DNA from: Campylobacterales bacterium
Lineage (GTDB): Bacteria > Campylobacterota > Campylobacteria > Campylobacterales > Nitratiruptoraceae
Assembly: GCA_027024145.1 (NCBI GenBank)
Contig: JALVTF010000053.1
Coordinates: forward strand, 1 to 32,012
DNA length: 32,012 nt
Direction: 5' to 3'
This document shows, piece by piece, positions 15,196 through 22,920 of this stretch. Made by a program: the position numbers and the translations under genes. Position 1 is the first letter of the stretch. Each line of letters begins with the position of its first letter. The notes beneath the pieces were generated by a model, which was given only the letters and a program-made list of their open reading frames with translations, was not told the origin of the DNA and did no database searches.

Positions 15196-15641
15196 AGCAC
15201 CTCTTCTAATGTTTGATACATCTGTGCGATCTTTTCATCGCTTTTGCGCAAAAACGCAGCCATCATCGAGAGAGCGTTTACGAGCATTTGGTTGCCGGCT
15301 TGGGGGTTTTGCGCACAAAAGTGCAAAAACTCTTTTTTGGTAAAACTCAATATCACGGCATCGCTTTTGGCCTCGACGCTTGTGAGACTCTTGCCGCCGT
15401 CGAGCATACAGGTAAAGGAAAAGAGCACATCCTCGCCGCCTACGATGGTAGCTACCTCCATTTCTTCTTGGGAGGAGCTCTTTTTGACGCTCACGGTGCC
15501 TTCCAATAAAAAGAAGGCCTTATCGGTCTTCGCGCCTTCCTTTTTGATAACGGTGCCGCTTTTTATGGGCTCTTTTTTGCACAGCTGCAAGAAAGCCTCT
15601 TTGGCTTTGCTGTCCATGTTGGCAAAAAGTTTACTATCCAT
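15192..15641 (-). CDS. Stand-alone cyclic-nucleotide-binding-like domain protein
   Basis: 149 residues, essentially one CRP-type beta-roll: GTVIKKEGAKTDKAFFLLEGTVSVKK, VGGEDVLFSFTCMLDGG and DAVILSFTKKEFLHFC. A helical tail follows. There is no helix-turn-helix, so it is not a complete Crp/Fnr regulator. The phosphate-binding cassette lacks the usual arginine, so cAMP binding is doubtful and another ligand or a protein-contact role is possible. It overlaps the K+ channel gene by 8 bp and the globin sensor gene by 4 bp. It may act as a separate regulatory subunit of that channel; this is inference from position. Confidence 0.85.
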   Translation of the reverse strand: MDSKLFANMDSKAKEAFLQLCKKEPIKSGTVIKKEGAKTDKAFFLLEGTVSVKKSSSQEEMEVATIVGGEDVLFSFTCMLDGGKSLTSVEAKSDAVILSFTKKEFLHFCAQNPQAGNQMLVNALSMMAAFLRKSDEKIAQMYQTLEEVL

Positions 15642-16740
15642 GTTTTCTCTCCATTACGATGATTGCCGCAAATTCGGGGATGATGAAATCGTCTTCGGGG
15701 TTGATCACCACTTCTATCTCCAATTCCCCTTTTTTGAGTTTGGCAAGCATCGTTTTGTATTTGCTCGCATCCCCGCCGAAGCGAAGCTTGGAGAGCACGA
15801 TCTGTTTGAGCTTGGCTTCGGTGATGTAGTTTTTGATCACACCAAGGAGGATTTCACCACGCTGCAGGCTCTCCTCGAAGGCTTCCTTGTAGCTGCGTCC
15901 TACGAAAGGGTGGTCGGTGACGATGCGAAAGTTTTGGGTTTTGAGGAGATTGCGCACCACTTTCGACATGCCGGGTTCGGTGATCGATTTGGAGAGCAAG
16001 AAGCGGTTGTACTCCTCGCTCATGATGATCTCGTTGCATTTACTTTTGATGAGGTAGTTTTCATATTTTGGATCGACGATCTCGGCGATGATGTAGACGT
16101 TTGGGTTGAGGGATCGGATGAGGATGACCGTCTCGAGGACCTTGGCGTCGGAGTAGTCGTCATGGTCGTTGAGGATCATGACTTTGTCGGCGCGCTCGAT
16201 GTGCGCCTCTTTGAGGACCGCTTCGTCGTTGTATTCGCCTTGGGCCCATTTGAGGTGGTGCTCTTCCAAAAGCTTTTTAAGCTCAGGCACCAGTTCGGGA
16301 TAGACGATGACGATGTTGGTGCCATAATGACGTTTGAAACTCTCCAGGACCTCCCGGCGCGGTGTTTTGAAGCCGCAGATGACTAAGTGGTGATCGAGTT
16401 CGTCCAGCATTTCGTAATCCTTTTTGGCAGCGATGGTGCGCTCCACCAGCGCGCTGGTCATGAGTGCGGTGAAGGCGGCCACGGCGATGACGCCACCTAT
16501 GATGATGAGAATAGCGATGATCTTGCCTGTGATGGTGTGGGGGACGATGTCGCCATAGCCGACAGTAGTGGCGGTCACCACAGACCACCATAGAGCGTCG
16601 AAGTAGTCGTGGAAGTTTTTGGGCTCTACAAGAAGTATCACCCACGAGAGGATCAGCAAAAGCAGCGCATAGGCGAGGATGTAGATGCTCGCTAAACTCA
16701 GCTCTATGCGCAGCAGCTTTTGCCAAAACTCTCTTTGCAT
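15634..16740 (-). CDS. Two-helix potassium channel with RCK (TrkA-like) domains
   Basis: 368 residues. Two membrane helices (about 14-37 and 72-98) flank the selectivity filter TATTVGYGD (residues 56-64). The cytosolic part has a TrkA-N/RCK Rossmann domain (HLVICGFKT from about 117, ADKVMILND, AKVLETVILIRSLNP) and a TrkA-C-like region. The nucleotide-binding loop reads CGFKTPRRE, without the usual GxGxxG, so NAD(H) binding may be lost. The protein is of MthK/Kch type and would gate K+ flow across the inner membrane. It starts one base after the RND pump stop and overlaps the cNMP-like gene, which is an unusual partnership. Confidence 0.9.
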   Translation of the reverse strand: MQREFWQKLLRIELSLASIYILAYALLLLILSWVILLVEPKNFHDYFDALWWSVVTATTVGYGDIVPHTITGKIIAILIIIGGVIAVAAFTALMTSALVERTIAAKKDYEMLDELDHHLVICGFKTPRREVLESFKRHYGTNIVIVYPELVPELKKLLEEHHLKWAQGEYNDEAVLKEAHIERADKVMILNDHDDYSDAKVLETVILIRSLNPNVYIIAEIVDPKYENYLIKSKCNEIIMSEEYNRFLLSKSITEPGMSKVVRNLLKTQNFRIVTDHPFVGRSYKEAFEESLQRGEILLGVIKNYITEAKLKQIVLSKLRFGGDASKYKTMLAKLKKGELEIEVVINPEDDFIIPEFAAIIVMERKHG

Positions 16741-16741
16741 C

Positions 16742-19700
16742 CTACATCTCTTCTATCTTTTCGATAGGGTTGGTCTTTTTGTTGTCTGGATCGGTGGCGT
16801 AGCTATAGAGCGGTACGTAGATGAGGGTGAGCAGCGTACCGATGAGCAGACCTCCGATAGCCACGTCCGCCAGAGGGCTGAGGCGCTCCAGACCCACCGC
16901 TTGCTCCAAGGCGATAGGGATCATCCCTGCGATCGTACCGAATGCCGTCATCATGACAGGGCGAAAACGCACGCGCACACTTTGAAGCGCCGCTTCGAAG
17001 GGGCGTTTGCCCTCTTTTTTGTACTCTTTGTAAAAGTCTATAAGAAGAACCGCGTTTTTGATGATGATACCAAAGAGCAGCAATAATCCCACCATGCTTG
17101 GCATACAGCTTGGCTTGTCAAAGAGCATCATCCCCCATGCCGCACCGATCATGGAAAGGGGCAGCACCAAGATCATAATAATCGCCAAGCGCACGGACTC
17201 GTAGATGGCCGTGAGGGTCATGAGCAGCAAGATAACGCCGATGGCGATCGCTTTGATCATGCGTTTGAAGCTGTCATTGAGCTGCGCGATATCTCCCTCT
17301 TGGCTGACGACGAAGCCGGTGGTGTCAAGCTTTTTGAGCTCTTTATTGGCATCCTCGGTGATGTGGGTGATGGGACGTTTGGCGCGATAGCCGTTAACGT
17401 CGATGCTATAGAGGAGTTTATCGCGCTCTATCTTGGCCGGAGTGAGCTGGTAGGTGATTTTGGCGATCTCGGCCAAAGGAATCTCACCTTGTTTAGTCTT
17501 GATGGGAAGAAGTTTCAAAGCCTGGATATTTTGCGCGTAGCGGCCTTTGAAGTAGAGGCGCACGAACTGGGTGTTCATAGAGGGGAGGTTCGCAGCCAAT
17601 GAGACCACTTGGCCTTTGAGAGGCAGCTGCATCGCCACTTGCAGCGGCGTGACGCCGTAGCTGAGGGCTTTGTTTTTGTCGATATCGATGAAGACTTCCG
17701 TGAAATCCTTGTCCCAGCTTTGGCTGATGGATGTGAGGCCTTTGACGTTGTGCAGCGCTTTGGCCACTTTATGTGCCATATCGGGGAGGTCTTCGTAGTT
17801 GCCGGATTTGATGCGCACATCAAGAGGCGCTTTGATAGTCGAGAGTGCCGTGGCGCCAAAGTCGAAAACGTCGTTCTTTTTCACGCCTGGCAGCTCTGCG
17901 ATACGGTCGCGAATCTCATCTTCGAGCTGCCAGATGCTCTTTTTGCGATGGAAGCGATCCACGGCGTTGATGGTGATGGTGGCTTCGCTGGGGAGATTCC
18001 CGCTACCAAGGCTGAGCACCCCCGCTTCGCTTCCGAAAGCCACGGAGCTGCTTTTGACCCAGGGCTGTTTGTGTAGCCACGTAAGAAACTTTTGCAGCTT
18101 CTTCTCTGCGCTGTCGACGGTTTCGTTGGCGCTGAAGGCCACTTGTGCTTTGATGATACCGGTATCCATGGGCGGCATCACATCTTTACCGATAAGCGGC
18201 ATGACGTTTTTGAGGCTGAGCACAAGGGTAAGCACCACCGCCATCGTCAGCAGCATTCTGCGCAGTGGCCAGAGTTTACCGTTGGAAAACTGCAAGACGC
18301 CGACGTAGGGACCCACGAGACGGCCGATGGTGTTTTGGTAGAGCTTTTCGAACCACTTTTCTATCTTCGTCTTGCCTGCACCCTTGCTATAGAGCCAGAC
18401 CGAGAGTCTGGGGATGAAGGTGATGGAGAGAAAGTAGCTCACCAAAAGAGCGATGATGAGCGTGGAGATGAGTGGGCGGAAGATGTGCTGCGGAAAGTCG
18501 CCTACGAACATGAGTGGAAAGATAATGGCGATAGTAGCAGCCGTTCCCGCAAAGACGGGTCCGAGCACCTCTTTGGTGCCGTGGATGATGGCATCTTGGA
18601 TGTTTTCGTGCATCTCCAAGTGGCGCTCGATATTTTCGAGCACAACCACCGCATCGTCGACGAGCATACCCAGAGCTAAGATGATGGCGGTGTAGATGAC
18701 GATGTTGAGCTCGCCGCCGCTAAGCCAAATAATGGCGATAGTGCCGAAAAAGACGAGAGGAATGGAGATACCGGCTGCGATGATGGCACGGAAATTCCCC
18801 AAGAAAAGCAGCAACACCAAGAGCGTATAGACGATGGCATCACGCAACGCTTCGAGCATGTTTTTATTGGCGGTTTCGATCAGGTCGCGCTGGGTGTCGG
18901 CTATCTGAAAATCGATGTTGGGGTAGAGTTTGGCAAGCTTTTTAATCTCGGCGCGTGCAGCATCGCTCACATCCAGCACACTACCACCGGGAGCGCGCTG
19001 GATAGAAAGTGCGATAGCCTGCTTGCCGTTGCCTAAATACCCGCTGGTGCGCTTTTTGTAGCTCCAGCTGACTTTTGCGATGTCTCTTAGCTTGACGTTT
19101 GGCAAGATAGAGAGGTTTTTGAGTTTTTCTATATTGTCCTTTTCGCCATAGTAGGTGATGGTGTAGAAATCTTCGTCGCTTTTGGTAAAGCCGATGGGGA
19201 TGTCTTTATTAAGTGCAAAAAGCGCTTTGGCGAGCGCATCGAAGCTGATGCCATACTTCTTGGCTTTATAAGGATCCACTTCGATATTGATGGCGCTTTG
19301 GTAGCCGCCGAAGACCTCTACGTTTCCGATGTGCGGGTTTGCCAAGAGGTAGGGTTTGATATGCGAATCTGCGATTTTGCGAATCTCGGCGAGGCTGATA
19401 GCATCATTTTTGGGACTGAGTGCCACCACCTCCACGGGTAGTGTGAAGTCACCCACGGTGTAGATGGAGGGGTTGGCGTTTTTGGGGAGTTTGCCTTTTG
19501 CGATGGAGAGGGCGTTGGCCACGTCCACTGCTGCTGGCTCGAGGCCTTTTTTATATTCAAACTCCGCCTTGACGATGGAGAAGTTGGCCACGTTGACGCT
19601 GGAGACGTCACGCACGAGGCTGATGCGGCTGATCTCCTCTTCGATGGGCTTGCTCACGGTGTTGGCGATCACTTCGGCCGTGGCACCGGGCAGAGAGGTG

Positions 19701-19837
19701 ATCACCACCACCTGCGGGCGGTTGGCATCGGGAAAAAGGTTTTTAGGAAGAGCCTTGAGGCCTATGATCCCCATGACGAAAAAGCCGACAATGAGTGCGA
19801 AGAGCAGATAGGGACGTTTGTAAAAGTATGCAAACAT
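16742..19837 (-). CDS. RND efflux pump, AcrB/MexB-like inner membrane subunit
   Basis: 1031 residues, normal RND length. It has the N-terminal helix and hinge (MGIIGLKALPKNLFPDANRPQ) and two large periplasmic loops (about 35-330 and 550-865). The TM4 relay motif is GMLVDDAVVVLENIER (390-405, with D394/D395), closer to the hydrophobe/amphiphile branch than to the CusA metal branch. The second relay region and C-terminal helices follow (GLLLLFGIIIKNAVLLIDF, FRPVMMTAFGTIAGMIPIAL). It starts 3 bp after the adaptor stop and is followed after 1 bp by the K+ channel. It exports small molecules with the adjacent adaptor and TolC; substrate not deducible. Confidence 0.95.
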   Translation of the reverse strand: MFAYFYKRPYLLFALIVGFFVMGIIGLKALPKNLFPDANRPQVVVITSLPGATAEVIANTVSKPIEEEISRISLVRDVSSVNVANFSIVKAEFEYKKGLEPAAVDVANALSIAKGKLPKNANPSIYTVGDFTLPVEVVALSPKNDAISLAEIRKIADSHIKPYLLANPHIGNVEVFGGYQSAINIEVDPYKAKKYGISFDALAKALFALNKDIPIGFTKSDEDFYTITYYGEKDNIEKLKNLSILPNVKLRDIAKVSWSYKKRTSGYLGNGKQAIALSIQRAPGGSVLDVSDAARAEIKKLAKLYPNIDFQIADTQRDLIETANKNMLEALRDAIVYTLLVLLLFLGNFRAIIAAGISIPLVFFGTIAIIWLSGGELNIVIYTAIILALGMLVDDAVVVLENIERHLEMHENIQDAIIHGTKEVLGPVFAGTAATIAIIFPLMFVGDFPQHIFRPLISTLIIALLVSYFLSITFIPRLSVWLYSKGAGKTKIEKWFEKLYQNTIGRLVGPYVGVLQFSNGKLWPLRRMLLTMAVVLTLVLSLKNVMPLIGKDVMPPMDTGIIKAQVAFSANETVDSAEKKLQKFLTWLHKQPWVKSSSVAFGSEAGVLSLGSGNLPSEATITINAVDRFHRKKSIWQLEDEIRDRIAELPGVKKNDVFDFGATALSTIKAPLDVRIKSGNYEDLPDMAHKVAKALHNVKGLTSISQSWDKDFTEVFIDIDKNKALSYGVTPLQVAMQLPLKGQVVSLAANLPSMNTQFVRLYFKGRYAQNIQALKLLPIKTKQGEIPLAEIAKITYQLTPAKIERDKLLYSIDVNGYRAKRPITHITEDANKELKKLDTTGFVVSQEGDIAQLNDSFKRMIKAIAIGVILLLMTLTAIYESVRLAIIMILVLPLSMIGAAWGMMLFDKPSCMPSMVGLLLLFGIIIKNAVLLIDFYKEYKKEGKRPFEAALQSVRVRFRPVMMTAFGTIAGMIPIALEQAVGLERLSPLADVAIGGLLIGTLLTLIYVPLYSYATDPDNKKTNPIEKIEEM

Positions 19838-19840
19838 CGC

Positions 19841-20935
19841 TTAGTCCTTTATGGCTCGTAGTTTGATGCCAGAAAGCAGCTTGAGCAAGATATCAGGTTT
19901 TGCCACTACGACCCGTTTGCCGTCGAGGTTTTCGGCGATCACCACACCGCTGTCGCTGGAGGCGACGATATGCACCTCTTGTGGCACGGCATGATCACCC
20001 TGGGCAATGAGGACATAGTTTTTGCCGTCGCGACTGAGGACGGCATCCTGGGGCAGGAGTGTGCCGTCACCCTCATAGGTGATGAGCTCCACTTCCGCGC
20101 GCTCACCTGGAACGAGGGCAGGGTCGTTCACATCGGCGCGCAGCTCGCGCAGGCTATTGAATGTGGAGCGGGTGTCGTGCACAGCGATGCGCTTACCTTT
20201 GTAGAGAAGGCCGTAGACTTTCGTCTGTGCAGGCACGCGCACGAGTAGGTAGTTGGATGCACCGTCGATGAGAGTTAGCAATGGGTGGCCGGGCATCGCG
20301 ATGTCACCAACGTTCACAAACTTCTTGCCTACCGTGGCATCGAAAGGCGCGCGAATCCAAGCGTAGCTCAGCTCGTTTTTGATGCTCGCTATTTTGCTTT
20401 TGAGTTCTGCCGCTTTTGCCTGGAGGCTTGCAAGTTTCGCCTTGGCTTCGGCGATTTTGGTCTCTTCATGCTCGAGCTGCTCTTTGGATGCGCCGCGCAC
20501 CTGATAGAGCTTTTTGGTGCGTTTGTGGGTGGCGTAGAGGTTCGATAGAGCCACTTTCGTAGCAGCAATGGCGTTTTTGGTGGCCGTAAGACCCCAGGCC
20601 AAGCCTGATAGCTGGGATTTGAGGGCTGTATCATCGAGTTTGACAAGGGTGTCGCCTTTGTGCACCTTCGCTCCCTCTTCGGCTATTTGGAGTACACGAG
20701 CCGGGAATTTGGAGACGAGTTGTAGCTCTTTATCGCTTTTGACGAGGGCCAAGTAGGGGGTGGTGAGAGTAGCGTGTGTGCGCTTAGCTATCACTGTTTT
20801 GGCGAGCACCGCATACTCTTTGGCCAGAGGAATCGCCGCTTCTTCGGCCTTTTTCTTCTTCACAAGCCGCACGGCACCGATGACAAGGAGTGCTACGATC
20901 AGCAAGAAGATGAGAATCTTGATCGCTTTTTTCAT
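19841..20935 (-). CDS. RND periplasmic adaptor subunit
   Basis: 364 residues. An N-terminal membrane anchor (about 5-25) is followed by the lipoyl half motif (FPARVLQIAEEGAKVHKGDTL). Next are a helical hairpin (about 110-180), the second half motif (YAWIRAPFDATVGKKFVNVG) and beta-barrel/membrane-proximal domains. This order is typical of AcrA/MexA/CusB-class adaptors. ATG 20935 overlaps the tolC-like stop by 4 bp and the RND gene follows by 3 bp. It bridges the pump and the outer-membrane channel. Confidence 0.93.
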   Translation of the reverse strand: MKKAIKILIFLLIVALLVIGAVRLVKKKKAEEAAIPLAKEYAVLAKTVIAKRTHATLTTPYLALVKSDKELQLVSKFPARVLQIAEEGAKVHKGDTLVKLDDTALKSQLSGLAWGLTATKNAIAATKVALSNLYATHKRTKKLYQVRGASKEQLEHEETKIAEAKAKLASLQAKAAELKSKIASIKNELSYAWIRAPFDATVGKKFVNVGDIAMPGHPLLTLIDGASNYLLVRVPAQTKVYGLLYKGKRIAVHDTRSTFNSLRELRADVNDPALVPGERAEVELITYEGDGTLLPQDAVLSRDGKNYVLIAQGDHAVPQEVHIVASSDSGVVIAENLDGKRVVVAKPDILLKLLSGIKLRAIKD

Positions 20936-22203
20936 TGGACTATCCTTTCAAGGTCGTTTCCATAGATAACTGCAAGCTGGGCGAGGATTTGCCACTTTTG
21001 GAGTCTGGTCTGGGCCAGTTTGGTCTGGGCTTCAAGTAGCGCCGTCTCGTAGCGCAGGTACTCCTCCTCATCCATTCTGCCGACTTCAAAGGCGGTTTTG
21101 GCGTATGTGAGGAGATTTCTTTGGCTTACTACCTGCTGGGCGGCAAGTTTGCGGGCTTTTTCGTTGAGGCGCAGCTGCTCTTGCAGCGCTTTGGCTTTTG
21201 CTACGAGCTCTTGGCGTTTTTGTGCCACGAGTGCATCGTTTTGCATCAGTTTGGCTTTGGCTATCTGGATGTCGGTGAAGTTACTTTTACTCAGAGGTAT
21301 CACTAATTTGAGGGCCGCGTAGCCATAGCCGCGATCCACATCTTTGCCAAACATCGCATCGTTTTGGCCATAGCTTTTGGCGTAGCTTCCTTCGGCCAAA
21401 AGTTTTGGCAAAAACTGCTCTTTGCTGGCTTGCAGCGCTTTTTTGGCCGCTTGCGCTTTGGCTTTGAGCGGCTCGATGGCAAAGAGCGCGCTCATATCGA
21501 TAGCGGCTTTTTGCTGCAGCGGCGCAATGTGCGACGGTCTGGTCTCTACCAGCGCTTGAATGAGACTCTGGGCTTTGGCGCGATTGGCCGCCACGTTGAC
21601 CAGGGCGATATCGATACTGTTTACGATATTGGTGATTTTGTCCAGTGCGACGGGAGCGGCACGGCCGCTTTGGACTTTGATCTCGATATCCTCTTTCGTT
21701 TTTGTCAGTGCCTTTTTGCGCGCTTGCAGCGCCTTTTGCAGTTCGTCCAAGTAGCGAAGCTGCGCATAGGCTCCTACAAGCAGCGCCTCGTTTTGCAAAA
21801 GATCGAGCTTGGCTTTGAGGCGTGCCGCTTTTGCGAGGTAATTAGCCTTTTTTCGCAGCGTAAAGATCGATTTGACGAAAATCGGCATCGAAAATTTGGC
21901 ACCGATGCGCTGGATGTTTTGGGCAAAAGGGAGTGGTCGGTGTTGTGCGATGAGACGGTTGGCTTCTGGTGGCGGGACAGGACGGAGGTTCGTATCGTTG
22001 GTGTAGTGCTCATAAGTGCCGAAAATCGCGATGTCTGGGTAGAGCTTGTCAGTGACCTTTTTGGCATAGAGGTTGGCGATTTTGGCGCTGGCGTTTTGCG
22101 CTTTGGTTGCGGGAGCGCTTTTGAGTTTGTGCAAAAGATCTTGGATCTCGGAAGCTTGCAAAAGCGCCGCTACGGTGAGGGAGAGAAGAAGAGACCTTTT
22201 CAT
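20932..22203 (-). CDS. TolC-family outer membrane protein (RND partner)
   Basis: 423 residues. A signal peptide (MKRSLLLSLTVAALLQA) is followed by OEP-family helical repeats rich in A, K, Q and L. The C-terminal repeat end is RLQKWQILAQLAVIYGNDL. ATG 22203 overlaps the tetR stop by 4 bp and its own stop overlaps the adaptor by 4 bp. It would supply the outer-membrane channel for the RND pump. The gene order regulator-TolC-adaptor-pump is common for Campylobacterota RND systems. Confidence 0.92.
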   Translation of the reverse strand: MKRSLLLSLTVAALLQASEIQDLLHKLKSAPATKAQNASAKIANLYAKKVTDKLYPDIAIFGTYEHYTNDTNLRPVPPPEANRLIAQHRPLPFAQNIQRIGAKFSMPIFVKSIFTLRKKANYLAKAARLKAKLDLLQNEALLVGAYAQLRYLDELQKALQARKKALTKTKEDIEIKVQSGRAAPVALDKITNIVNSIDIALVNVAANRAKAQSLIQALVETRPSHIAPLQQKAAIDMSALFAIEPLKAKAQAAKKALQASKEQFLPKLLAEGSYAKSYGQNDAMFGKDVDRGYGYAALKLVIPLSKSNFTDIQIAKAKLMQNDALVAQKRQELVAKAKALQEQLRLNEKARKLAAQQVVSQRNLLTYAKTAFEVGRMDEEEYLRYETALLEAQTKLAQTRLQKWQILAQLAVIYGNDLERIVQ

Positions 22204-22817
22204 TGCTCTTTCCTTATGGCTTTGATGATTTTCGTAGCGAGTGTTTTGGCCAGATCTTTAATATCGGGCTCAGGTGTGACGGCAAATTCTTGGACGTAGT
22301 GTGCTACGCGCTTGCGTAGGCCCGCCGTGGTCTGGTGCAGCACGAAAGATGAGACGATCATCAGCTGCACCGCAAAAGGATTTTGGATAGTAAAGACCCC
22401 TTGATCGATGCCTTCGTTGAGGATGGCGGTGAGGGTGCCGAGGGGTTGTGCGAGTGTTTGCACCGCCTTTTCGCTCATATGCTTGCCGTCATCTGCAAAC
22501 TCGTGTGCCAAGATAGCAGCGAAGCAGGGGTACTCCTCTAAAAAGGCGCCGAAACTTTCGATATATTGGCGTAGCTTCTCTTCTGGCTCTTCGGCCGTAA
22601 TGGAAGCTTTGATATGGACTATGAGGTTTTCGAGGCGAAAGAGCAGCACCGCTTCATAGAGTGCCTCTTTGTCTTTGAAATGGTAGTAGATGGCGGCTTT
22701 GGTGATGCCTACCTCCTTGGCGATCGCATCGAGGCTCACCCCTTCGTAGCCGTGTTTGGAGAAGTGTCTGGCTGCGATTTGGAGGAGTTTCTCTTTTTTG
22801 CTAAGACCTTTGATCAT
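22200..22817 (-). CDS. TetR/AcrR-family transcriptional regulator
   Basis: 205 residues. The N-terminal helix-turn-helix is clear (residues about 8-52: LLQIAARHFSKHGYEGVSLD, AIAKEVGITKAAIYYHFKDK). The helical C-terminal half should bind ligand and dimerise. It is the first gene of the RND operon. An 18-bp palindrome (22827-22844) lies just upstream, touching the -10 box, so autorepression is likely. Near-copies of this palindrome occur at two other promoters in the window. The ligand is unknown; efflux-linked members usually sense pump substrates. Confidence 0.95.
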   Translation of the reverse strand: MIKGLSKKEKLLQIAARHFSKHGYEGVSLDAIAKEVGITKAAIYYHFKDKEALYEAVLLFRLENLIVHIKASITAEEPEEKLRQYIESFGAFLEEYPCFAAILAHEFADDGKHMSEKAVQTLAQPLGTLTAILNEGIDQGVFTIQNPFAVQLMIVSSFVLHQTTAGLRKRVAHYVQEFAVTPEPDIKDLAKTLATKIIKAIRKEQ

Positions 22818-22826
22818 GAGCTATCC

Positions 22827-22844
22827 TTACCTGTCGTTAAGTAA
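22827..22844. promoter_or_regulatory. Putative TetR operator, site a
   Basis: TTACCTGTCGTTAAGTAA, an 18-bp imperfect palindrome (TTAC/GTAA arms, central CG; 6 of 9 half-site positions symmetric). It sits between the tetR -10 box and start codon and touches the -10. The same pattern recurs at 13309-13326 and 13771-13788. Confidence 0.7.
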
Positions 22845-22871
22845 GTATATGCTCTTTTTGCTTAAAATCAA
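22844..22871 (-). promoter_or_regulatory. Promoter of the tetR/RND operon
   Basis: Minus strand: TTGATT (22866-22871), a 16-bp spacer, TATACT (22844-22849). The start codon lies 26 bases downstream of the -10, with the palindrome in between. Confidence 0.6.
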
Positions 22872-22899
22872 TTGAAAGCGCTTGCATTGTTGCTATACT
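22872..22899 (+). promoter_or_regulatory. Promoter of nnrS
   Basis: Plus strand: TTGAAA (22872-22877), a 16-bp spacer, TATACT (22894-22899) preceded by TGC, an extended -10. It abuts the divergent tetR promoter. I see no convincing Fnr or NsrR half-sites. Confidence 0.6.
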
Positions 22900-22920
22900 A
22901 TCAAGCAAAAAAGGTCTACA

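Noticed and set aside
15244-16386. 380-codon + strand frame opposite the K+ channel and cNMP-like genes
   Set aside because: Antisense shadow; both reverse-strand genes have clear domains and coupled starts.
22882-22920. TTG start 13 codons upstream for nnrS
   Set aside because: It falls within the promoter; ATG 22921 has an RBS and the normal family start.
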